Shown here: positions 1 through 4,889 of the stretch, one piece after another
How the letters are laid out: each line of letters opens with the position of its first letter
Numbering within the stretch: position 1 is the stretch's first letter
Source of the DNA: Clostridiales bacterium
GTDB lineage: Bacteria > Bacillota > Sulfobacillia > UBA995 > UBA9673
Reading direction: 5' to 3'
Length of the DNA stretch: 5,064 nucleotides
Assembly: GCA_003541445.1 (NCBI GenBank)
Contig: DPMO01000141.1
Coordinates: 1 to 5,064, forward strand
Notes under the pieces: model-generated
Seen by the model: only the letters and a program-made list of their open reading frames with translations
Told to the model about the DNA's origin: nothing
Databases searched by the model: none
Position numbers and translations under genes: made by a program

Positions 1-848
1 GGCCCGAGGAGGTCGAAGCACCGCACGGTGACGGCGTCCAGACGGTGACGGCGGACCAACCCGCGAAGGGCCTGATGCAGGGCCAGGGCCCCGGTGACGG
101 TGCCGGAGTCGGGCTCCACGACCTCCTCCGCCCGGCGCATGAGCTCGGCCGCCTGGCGCCGGAGCCCCGCGGGGTCCTCCGCGAGGACGGCCCGGCAGGC
201 CTCCACGACGTCGGCCAGGGGTACCGTCACCACCTCGGGGCCCCACACCCGGCGGACGGTCTCCGGGTCCGGCGAGCTCGCCGCGAGCCACTCCGAGGGC
301 CCCCCGAAAAGGCCGATGCGGGCCGAGCGCATGAAGCCCGCCACACGCGCGGTCGCGGCCGCCGCCGACACCTCGCGCGACCAACCCGCCCTGCCGACAA
401 CGGCCACGCGCCCGCCCCGGCCGTCCGTGCGGAGCCGGGCGAGGATCTCCAGGCAGGCCGGCAGGGAGTTCGAATGCGGCAGGGCCAAAAGGAGAGGAGC
501 CAGGGCACGCCCGCCCTCCCGCGCCGCCGCGGTCGCCTGCCGGTCCAGCCAGGCGAGGACCTGGGCTTCGGTCCCCCCGGTCAAGACCACCGGGACGGGC
601 ACGAAGACCCGGCCGCGTCCCACAGCCTGCGCTGCGCCGGGGTCGGCCTCTCCCGCGGCCTGCGGGGTGGCGTCCGCCCCGACCCGCGCGCCGCCGCCTG
701 CCGGCGTCCGGAGGCTCTCGCCCACCTTCCGCAGCTCCGCCTCGACCTCGGCGGCCGAGGCTTCCGTCTCCTCGCGCCGGGCGATGGGCGAGGCGAAGAA
801 GGCCACCTCGAGTCCTGCCACCGGCTGTCGTGTCTCGCGAACGCTCAT
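1..848 (-). CDS. L-fucose/L-arabinose isomerase family-like protein, partial (C-terminus off the left edge)
   Basis: The reverse strand reads without a stop from an ATG at 848-846 to the window edge, giving 282 residues. The features resemble the fucose isomerase-like family: a strand followed by LTGGTE at 89-94, a PHSNSLP motif at 124-130 followed by a helix, FGGPSEWLAAS at 181-191, and VTVRCFDLLG at 273-282, which in this family leads into the C-terminal metal/substrate half. That half is outside the window. The family interconverts aldoses and ketoses, but many members of this looser group have no proven substrate, so no sugar is assigned. Residues about 47-80 are an Ala/Gly-rich, probably disordered insertion between the first strand and the core. 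The start is supported by GGAGGT at 857-862 (read on the minus strand), 8 nt from the ATG. The gene is divergent from the aminotransferase. Confidence 0.75.
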   Translation of the reverse strand, partial: MSVRETRQPVAGLEVAFFASPIARREETEASAAEVEAELRKVGESLRTPAGGGARVGADATPQAAGEADPGAAQAVGRGRVFVPVPVVLTGGTEAQVLAWLDRQATAAAREGGRALAPLLLALPHSNSLPACLEILARLRTDGRGGRVAVVGRAGWSREVSAAAATARVAGFMRSARIGLFGGPSEWLAASSPDPETVRRVWGPEVVTVPLADVVEACRAVLAEDPAGLRRQAAELMRRAEEVVEPDSGTVTGALALHQALRGLVRRHRLDAVTVRCFDLLG

Positions 849-909
849 CCTTCCCTACCTCCCGCGGCCGGCCCGGCAGGAGATGCGGCCCCGGGCCGGA
901 GTATCATCC

Positions 910-919
910 GCCGTACGGC
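910..919. repeat. 10-bp palindrome between divergent genes
   Basis: GCCGTACGGC is perfectly self-complementary. It sits in the short divergent region next to the -10-like bases, a sensible place for an operator. A 10-bp GC-rich palindrome also occurs by chance fairly often in DNA of this composition. Confidence 0.25.
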
Positions 920-923
920 TCCG

Positions 924-931
924 AAAGGAAG
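924..931 (+). promoter_or_regulatory. Ribosome binding site of the aminotransferase; decides its start
   Basis: AAAGGAAG lies 8 nt upstream of ATG 940. An in-frame GTG at 931 is touched by this site and so has no usable spacing. The frame stays open upstream to about 94, but that part overlaps the divergent isomerase-like gene and has no family similarity. ATG 940 is therefore chosen. Confidence 0.55.
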
Positions 932-939
932 TGACGCGG

Positions 940-1950
940 ATGCTCTCCCTCCACCTCAACGAGAGTCCCTACAGGGTCCCGTCGCACATCCTGTCGCGGG
1001 TCCTCAGCCCGGAGAACCTCGCGCTCAACCGCTACCCGCCCCCAGGAGCGCCGCGTCTCCGCGGGCTCTACGCGGTCTACGCGGGGGTGCGGCCCGAACA
1101 GGTCGCCGCCTTCAACGGCGGCGACGAGGCCATCAACATGACCGTCCTCGCCCTGCGCCCGTCCGTGCGCCGGGTCGTGGTCATGCCGCCGACCTTCCCC
1201 GAGTACTCCCGGGCGGCCGCCCTTGCCGGGCTGGAGGTCGTGAGGGTCCCCCTCAAGGTGGAGGGGAACGCCTTCCGCGCCGACACACAGGCCCTCCTCC
1301 GCGAGGCCAGCCGGGAGCCCTCGCTGGTCTTCGCCTGCCTCCCGAACAACCCCACCGGGAACCGCGTCCTTTCCGAGGAGGACCTCGGCCGACTCCTCAC
1401 CGTCCGGCCCAGACCGTGGGTCGTCGTCGACGAGGCCTACTGGGAGTTCGCGGGGGGCACCGTCAGGCACCTCCTGGAAAGGCACCCCAACCTCATCATC
1501 CTGAGGACCATGTCCAAGGCCTTCTGCCTGGCCGGCCTCAGGGTGGGGTTCGCGCTGGCCTCGCCGGAGGTGGTCGAGCGGCTCGACGAGACGAGGCAGC
1601 CGTTCAACATCGGGGCCCTCGCCGAGCTCATCGGGTCGGCCGTCCTCACCGACCCCTCCTACGTGAAGGACGTGGTCGCCCGAATCGTCGAGGCCCGCCG
1701 GCGGCTGTCCGAGGGCCTGGCCGCCCTTCCCGGGGTGACCCCCCTGCCCTCGCTCACGAACTTCGTCCTCTGCCGTGTGCCTCACCCTGCGGCCGAGGTC
1801 GAGGCGGCCATGAGGGACGAAGGCGTCCGGGTCCGCCACTACCCCCGAGAGCCGGCGCTCGCCCGCCACATCCGCATCACCGTCGGGACCGTCCGGGACA
1901 TCGACCGCTGCCTGGAAGCCCTGCGGCGGTGCCTGGGTGGCCGGGCTTGA
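940..1950 (+). CDS. HisC-like PLP-dependent aminotransferase (class I/II fold)
   Basis: The 336-residue product has the order of motifs of histidinol-phosphate aminotransferases: LHLNESPY at 4-11, RYPPPGAPRLR at 31-41, the phosphate-binding NGGDEAI at 59-65 (usually NGSDE), PNNPTGN at 135-141, the cofactor-contacting D164-E-A-Y167, and SKAFCLAGLRVGF at 192-204 with K193 as the expected PLP Schiff-base lysine. These are followed by PFNIGALAE, TNFVL and the C-terminal RITVGT. Length is slightly below the usual 350-360. The enzyme should be cytoplasmic and transfer an amino group between an amino acid and a 2-oxo acid. HisC acts on imidazole acetol phosphate with glutamate, but the related CobD-type decarboxylase and aromatic or other aminotransferases share these motifs. 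No histidine or cobalamin genes are adjacent, so the substrate is left open. FC replaces the common FG after the active-site SKA. Confidence 0.88.
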   Translation: MLSLHLNESPYRVPSHILSRVLSPENLALNRYPPPGAPRLRGLYAVYAGVRPEQVAAFNGGDEAINMTVLALRPSVRRVVVMPPTFPEYSRAAALAGLEVVRVPLKVEGNAFRADTQALLREASREPSLVFACLPNNPTGNRVLSEEDLGRLLTVRPRPWVVVDEAYWEFAGGTVRHLLERHPNLIILRTMSKAFCLAGLRVGFALASPEVVERLDETRQPFNIGALAELIGSAVLTDPSYVKDVVARIVEARRRLSEGLAALPGVTPLPSLTNFVLCRVPHPAAEVEAAMRDEGVRVRHYPREPALARHIRITVGTVRDIDRCLEALRRCLGGRA

Positions 1951-1961
1951 CCGCCTCGTTC

Positions 1962-1979
1962 ATGTCAGCAGGCGGACAT
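1962..1979. promoter_or_regulatory. Candidate Crp/Fnr-type operator upstream of the DUF4405 gene
   Basis: The 18-bp ATGTCAGCAGGCGGACAT has perfect 5-bp outer arms (ATGTC/GACAT). Its inner 16 bp, TGTCA-N6-GGACA, has the geometry of a CRP site (TGTGA-N6-TCACA), though the fourth base of each half-site differs. A -10-like CATACT at 1977-1982 overlaps its right arm. It lies about 90 bp before the DUF4405 start, and a Crp/Fnr-family gene is the next gene downstream. Binding is inferred only. Confidence 0.3.
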
Positions 1980-2027
1980 ACTAAGGAAGGCCCTTCACCG
2001 CCGAGGGCCCCCGAGCCTCCCCGGGGC

Positions 2028-2044
2028 CGTGCGGTGGCCGCACG
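2028..2044. repeat. 7-bp inverted repeat (hairpin) in the DUF4405 leader
   Basis: CGTGCGG, a TGG loop and CCGCACG form a perfect 7-bp GC-rich stem. No T-run follows on either strand, so it is not a typical intrinsic terminator. It ends 12 nt before the ribosome-binding site of the next gene. It could be an mRNA leader structure or a protein site. Confidence 0.35.
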
Positions 2045-2068
2045 ACCACGACACCTGGAGGGAGAGGC

Positions 2069-2416
2069 GTGAGCAGAAACCGCCTCCTGTTCCTCGTCGA
2101 CGCGGTCCTCCTTCTCGCGGGCCTCGTCGGCGCCTACACGGGGATAGCCCTGGCCTTCTTCATCCCCCGCGGGCGCGTCGGCCGCCTCGGCACGGACCTT
2201 CTCCCCTTCCTCGGGACCCGCGAGGAAGTCCGGCAGGTCCACACCGTGGCGAACCTCGCCCTCATCGGCCTCGTCATCCTCCATCTGGCCCTTCACTGGA
2301 GCTGGATCGTCAGGACCGCCCGGCACATATTCCGCCTTCCGACAAAGGCAGGGGCGGCCGGCGGCTCCCCGGCGTCCTTCCGGGAGGGTCCCGAGGACGA
2401 CGCCTCGAGCCCCTAG
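2069..2416 (+). CDS. Small DUF4405-type (flavinylation-associated cytochrome-like) membrane protein
   Basis: The 115-residue product starts at a GTG preceded by GGAGG at 2057-2061 (7-nt spacing). It has two hydrophobic segments, about 6-32 and 57-77, with a short polar loop between, then a basic patch (R82, R85, H86) and a Gly/Ser/Pro-rich tail from about 89. Histidines H58, H72 and H76, in a pattern H-x13-H-x3-H-W-x-W-I, match the second half of the DUF4405 family, whose members are small cytochrome-b-like heme proteins often linked to flavin-carrying extracytoplasmic electron transfer. Function here would be electron transfer at the membrane. No FMN-binding, ApbE or reductase partner lies nearby, so the partner is unknown. 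The gene converges on the regulator downstream, and their stop codons overlap. The polar tail after the second helix is probably disordered. Confidence 0.72.
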   Translation: MSRNRLLFLVDAVLLLAGLVGAYTGIALAFFIPRGRVGRLGTDLLPFLGTREEVRQVHTVANLALIGLVILHLALHWSWIVRTARHIFRLPTKAGAAGGSPASFREGPEDDASSP

Positions 2417-3144
2417 AGGTCCTCCTCGGCCACGGCCTCCAGACCCGGCCGGTCGAGGATGGTCACCGTCTCGAGGTTGCGCTCGTAGCGGATGAGCCCT
2501 CGGCTCTGCAGGGCCCGCAGGGTCCGGGTGACGGTGACGCGGTTCGACCCGACGAGCCGGGCTATGTCGTCATGGGTGAGCCTGGTGCGCTCGCTTGGCC
2601 GGCCGCCGGCCTGCGTCGGGCCCTCTCCTCCGTCACGGGCCGACCTGGCCAGGATGAGGCAGGCGATGCGGCTGGGAACCGTGCGGAAGCACTGGTCGGC
2701 CATCTGCTTGCCGAGCAGCTTCATCCGCATGATGAGAGCCGAGAGAAGGGCCCAGGTCAGCTCGGGGCGCTCCTCCATGAGCCGGCGGGCCGTCCGGACG
2801 TCCAGCACCCTGACGACCGTGTCGGTGAGAGGTGTGGCCAGCCAGCGGGTGGGGGTCGGGTCGACAAGATTGGCCTCACCGAACGTCGCTCCGGGGCCGA
2901 GGATGCAGAACGTTTTCTCCGTGCCGCGGGCCGACACGGCGAAGAAGCGGACCTGCCCGCTCTCGATGAAGTAGAGGCCGTGCTCGGGCCCGATGTAGCT
3001 GAAGACGGTCCCGCCCTTCAGGACCTTGCTCGGAGCCGTCTCGAAGACCTCCGGCCACGGCTCGATATCCAGAGGCAGGACAGGGTCGGCGTAGCGGATG
3101 TCCCCGCAGAGGTCCTCACTGCCGGTGAGATGGTGTTCCTCCAT
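2413..3144 (-). CDS. Crp/Fnr-family transcriptional regulator
   Basis: The 243-residue product has an N-terminal cyclic-nucleotide-binding-type beta-roll (about 34-120) with GLYFIESGQVRFF at 56-68 and FGEANL at 88-93 in the ligand-cassette position. A long dimerisation helix follows (about 122-152), then a C-terminal winged helix (about 186-232) whose recognition helix is GSNRVTVTRTLRALQSRGLI at 199-218. The cassette has R100 followed by W101 instead of the Ser/Thr that contacts cAMP in E. coli CRP, so cAMP binding is doubtful. Four cysteines (C13, C80, C152, C162) are scattered and do not form the N-terminal Fnr iron-sulfur cluster pattern. Residues about 169-186 form a Gly-rich linker. The start is supported by a GGGGAGGG-type ribosome-binding site about 7 nt upstream. 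The ligand is unknown; a gas, redox or small-molecule signal is plausible. Target genes may include the converging DUF4405 gene. Confidence 0.92.
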   Translation of the reverse strand: MEEHHLTGSEDLCGDIRYADPVLPLDIEPWPEVFETAPSKVLKGGTVFSYIGPEHGLYFIESGQVRFFAVSARGTEKTFCILGPGATFGEANLVDPTPTRWLATPLTDTVVRVLDVRTARRLMEERPELTWALLSALIMRMKLLGKQMADQCFRTVPSRIACLILARSARDGGEGPTQAGGRPSERTRLTHDDIARLVGSNRVTVTRTLRALQSRGLIRYERNLETVTILDRPGLEAVAEEDL

Positions 3145-3225
3145 CAGGTGTCCCTCCCCGGCCCCTCATCACGGAGCAGAAGGGTGGTGTACGCGTTGTT
3201 TAGGATTGACTTTTATTTAGAATGC

Positions 3226-3237
3226 AAATCCGGATTT
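3226..3237. repeat. 12-bp perfect palindrome upstream of the Crp/Fnr gene
   Basis: AAATCCGGATTT is perfectly self-complementary. It lies about 82 bp before the ATG of the regulator, at the edge of the AT-rich island, which makes it a candidate operator. It does not match the Fnr (TTGAT-N4-ATCAA) or CRP (TGTGA-N6-TCACA) consensus, so which protein might bind it is unknown. Confidence 0.4.
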
Positions 3238-3258
3238 CCTGCCGTGCCGCAGTCAGCC

Positions 3259-3272
3259 CCGCCGAGCGGCGG
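3259..3272 (-). terminator. Possible GC-rich hairpin after the ABC operon
   Basis: CCGCC and GGCGG flank a GAGC loop, giving a 5-bp stem about 65 nt past the restored permease stop. There is no T-run on either side, so it is at best a weak or factor-assisted terminator. It is listed because no better candidate separates the ABC operon from the regulator gene. Confidence 0.2.
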
Positions 3273-3337
3273 TCTCGGAAAGGTCGAGCCGGCTCCGGCC
3301 AGGGTTCCCGACACCGCCGGCACCGCAGCAGAAGAGG

Positions 3338-3472
3338 TCAAGGCAGCCGGCTGAGGTCTCGCGCGCCGAACAACCGGGCCGAGGCCACACCGGAGCCGAA
3401 GAGGAACGCCGCCCCGAGCGCGAGCGACAGGACCGGACCCAGTGGCGATGTAGCCACGGCTGTCAGCTTGAC
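3338..3472 (-). pseudogene. Out-of-frame C-terminal end of the ABC-2 permease (last transmembrane segment)
   Basis: In the -1 frame relative to the permease, 44 codons run from 3472 to a TGA at 3340-3338. They encode a segment that begins VKLTAVATSPLGPVLSLALG, followed by AAFLFGSGVASARLFGARDL. This is a hydrophobic stretch of transmembrane length followed by a polar, basic end, as expected for the final helix of an ABC-2 permease. It has no start codon or ribosome-binding site of its own. Adding one G to the GGGG run (3475-3472, minus strand) joins it to the upstream frame. This makes a 225-residue protein, closer to the usual size of short ABC-2 permeases. It may be a real mutation, a sequencing error or, less likely, recoding. 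Confidence 0.7.
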
Positions 3473-4014
3473 CCCGCCGGCGAGGACAGCAGTGCCGTCA
3501 CGGCCGAGGCGTCCGGGACCACCGCCAGCATGAAGGCCCCGCCCACAAGGCCGACAAGGACCAGGAGCGCGACCCTGGCCGCCTTCAGGCCGAGCCAGAA
3601 GTGGAAGAAGTAGCTGATGGCCGCGAGCAGGAGCGACAGCAGCAGTATCACCGTCAGGTGGGCCATGAGGACTGTCGGCCGGACGGCGATGACCAATGTG
3701 CCGACCAGGAGGAGCAGGATACCGAACCCGACCATGACCACGAAGGTGGCCAGGTACTTCGCGGCTACGATCTCCCAGGGACGCATGGGCAGGGCCCGCA
3801 GGAAGCAGAAGGTATGGCCGCGCTCCTCGTGCATGAAGCTCAACTGCGGCAGGGTCATCGCCATCACCACCGGGAACACGTTGAAGAAAGTGAGGACCAT
3901 GTCCGGCGAGGTTCGGCTGAAGACCACCAGAGCCAGCGCGAGAAAACCGACAGTCTGGAGCAGCTGTGACCGCATCTGCACGAACTCCTTGGACACCAGG
4001 GGACCCACGGTCAT
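3463..4014 (-). CDS. ABC-2 type permease subunit, frameshifted near its C-terminus
   Basis: The 183-residue product is very hydrophobic, with predicted transmembrane segments at about 18-33, 39-58, 82-111, 115-137 and 147-167. The cytoplasmic loop between the second and third segments contains HEERGHTFCFLRALPMRPWEI at 62-82, the conserved type of loop (E-R-...-LP-M/V-s-R) found in short ABC-2 permeases paired with YtrB-like ATPases. It should form the membrane pore of the transporter together with the upstream ATPase; the substrate is unknown. The frame ends abruptly in SSPAGSS just where a sixth helix is expected, and that helix is found in the -1 frame. The ATG overlaps the ATPase stop (ATGA), so translation is probably coupled. 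The open frame continues upstream to 4227, but that part is ATPase sequence in another frame. Confidence 0.85.
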   Translation of the reverse strand: MTVGPLVSKEFVQMRSQLLQTVGFLALALVVFSRTSPDMVLTFFNVFPVVMAMTLPQLSFMHEERGHTFCFLRALPMRPWEIVAAKYLATFVVMVGFGILLLLVGTLVIAVRPTVLMAHLTVILLLSLLLAAISYFFHFWLGLKAARVALLVLVGLVGGAFMLAVVPDASAVTALLSSPAGSS

Positions 4015-4889
4015 ATCTCCTTTCCCGACAGAGACAGCAGGATTTCGTCGAGGCCCAGGCGGTGGACCCGGTGACCGGACACTCCGGTCTCCTCGAGGCG
4101 GCGTTCCCATTCCGGCGAGTAGCGGTCCGTTATGCCGGAAAACGAGTCGCCTTGGGTGCGCAGCGAACGAAAGAGCGGGCTGATATCCCGGCCGTTGGCC
4201 GGGGTGCGTCCGGTGACGCGGCACCACCGGTCCAGGAGCCTCTCCTTGTCGGCGTACTCCCGGACCCGGCCGTCATCGATGATGGCCACATAGTCGGCGA
4301 CCTGCTCTACGTCCTGGGTGATGTGCGAGGAAAAGACCACGGCGTGCCTCTCGTCCTTGATCATGTCGGCGATCTCCTCTAGCAGCTCGCGGCGGATGAC
4401 CGGGTCGACGCCCGAGGTTGGCTCGTCCAGGAGCAAGAGTTCAGGCCGGTGTGATAGAGCCAGGGTCAGGGCCAGCTTGACGCGCATGCCTTTGGAGAGT
4501 TGCTTGACTCTCTTACGTGGGTCGAGGTCGAACTTGCGCAGGTAATGCTGTGAGAGCTCCTGGTCCCAGGCGGGGTAGTATCGGCTGACGAGCCCGATGG
4601 TCCAGGCGACCGTCATATCCTCGTAGAAACTGGGATTCTCGCTCACGTACCCGATGCGGCGCTTGATGGTGCTCTCATCGCGGGGCATCGAAAGACCCAG
4701 AACGCTGACCCGCCCGCGGTCCGGGTAGATGAGGTTCAAGAGTATCCGGATGGTCGTGGTCTTGCCGGCACCGTTCCGACCGACCAAGCCGAGGACGAAG
4801 CCCCGGTCCATGGACAGGTCATCGATCTTGAGCCGGAAGTCGCCGAGTTGTTTCTCCACCCCGGTGAGAACGAAGGCTTTCTCACTCAT
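4011..4889 (-). CDS. ABC transporter ATP-binding protein (YtrB-like)
   Basis: The 292-residue product is a complete ABC nucleotide-binding domain with a C-terminal extension. Walker A is GRNGAGKTT at 37-45 (K43). E84 in GYVSENP sits at the Q-loop position, a change common in this branch. The signature is LSKGM at 131-135 instead of LSGGQ, again typical of the branch. Walker B is LLLLDEP at 151-157 with catalytic E156, followed by a D-loop SGVDP and the switch histidine H189 in SSH. Residues about 215-292 form a C-terminal domain I cannot assign. The protein should hydrolyse ATP at the inner face of the membrane to drive the permease encoded next. A ribosome-binding site (GGAGGG) precedes the ATG, and the start overlaps the end of the GntR gene by 8 bp. 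Together they look like one transcription unit. Substrate is unknown. Confidence 0.95.
   Translation of the reverse strand: MSEKAFVLTGVEKQLGDFRLKIDDLSMDRGFVLGLVGRNGAGKTTTIRILLNLIYPDRGRVSVLGLSMPRDESTIKRRIGYVSENPSFYEDMTVAWTIGLVSRYYPAWDQELSQHYLRKFDLDPRKRVKQLSKGMRVKLALTLALSHRPELLLLDEPTSGVDPVIRRELLEEIADMIKDERHAVVFSSHITQDVEQVADYVAIIDDGRVREYADKERLLDRWCRVTGRTPANGRDISPLFRSLRTQGDSFSGITDRYSPEWERRLEETGVSGHRVHRLGLDEILLSLSGKEI
4017..4023 (-). promoter_or_regulatory. Ribosome binding site of the permease; leaves its start ambiguous
   Basis: AAAGGAG (minus strand) lies only 2 nt from ATG 4014 but 8 nt from an in-frame GTG at 4008. The ATG forms the usual ATGA overlap with the ATPase stop and would rely on coupling. 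The GTG has normal spacing and would give a protein two residues shorter. Confidence 0.45.

Larger units (their letters stand above)
849..939. promoter_or_regulatory. Divergent intergenic region, probably holding both promoters
   Basis: These 91 bp separate two genes that read away from each other, so transcription of both most simply starts here. It contains the ribosome-binding sites of both genes and a 10-bp perfect palindrome, GCCGTACGGC, at 910-919. A weak -10-like hexamer TATCAT lies at 902-907 on the plus strand, and GATACT-like bases overlap it on the minus strand. Neither has a convincing -35 partner, so no promoter is called exactly. Location is the main support. Confidence 0.35.
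3145..3337. promoter_or_regulatory. Intergenic region: 3' end of the ABC operon and promoter region of the Crp/Fnr gene
   Basis: Both flanking genes are on the minus strand, so this stretch should hold the end of the ABC operon and the promoter of the regulator. It contains an AT-rich island at about 3196-3237 that stands out from the GC-rich surroundings. No strong minus-strand promoter is evident: TTGCAT at 3227-3222 has only a poor -10 (CCTAAA) 17 nt further. The plus strand carries TTGTTT-16-TAGAAT at 3196-3223, which looks better but has no gene to serve. An imperfect direct repeat TTTAGGAT/TTTAGAAT starts at 3199 and 3216, 17 nt apart. Confidence 0.35.

Noticed and set aside
94..939. 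N-terminal extension of the aminotransferase frame
   Set aside because: It lies antisense to the isomerase-like gene, has no family similarity, and ATG 940 has a good ribosome-binding site and the family's normal N-terminus.
904..1869. Long minus-strand open frame opposite the aminotransferase
   Set aside because: The translation is low-complexity (Gly/Glu/Asp/Arg-rich) with no recognisable domain, and the plus-strand frame has clear PLP-enzyme motifs.
2028..2044. Hairpin as an intrinsic terminator of the aminotransferase gene
   Set aside because: No T-run follows on the plus strand, and the next gene's ribosome-binding site lies just downstream.
45..2072. Very long plus-strand open frame (675 codons)
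   Set aside because: It runs out of frame through the aminotransferase and antisense to the isomerase-like gene. The product is Arg/Pro/Gly-rich with no domain, as expected for a shadow frame in very GC-rich DNA.
3196..3227. Fnr box in the AT-rich island
   Set aside because: TTGAC...TGCAA is an imperfect inverted repeat with about 12 bp between halves, not the 4-bp spacing of an Fnr site.
2029..3354. Plus-strand open frame of 441 codons
   Set aside because: It is out of frame with the DUF4405 gene and antisense to the Crp/Fnr gene, both of which have clear family signatures.
3466..3480. Programmed -1 ribosomal frameshifting in the permease
   Set aside because: No X-XXY-YYZ heptamer is present at the G run, and I see no clear downstream pseudoknot. 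A one-base deletion in a homopolymer explains the break more simply.
4015..4227. Upstream extension of the permease frame
   Set aside because: It overlaps the C-terminal coding part of the ATPase, and the translation is not membrane-like. The family's N-terminus starts at the ATG at 4014.
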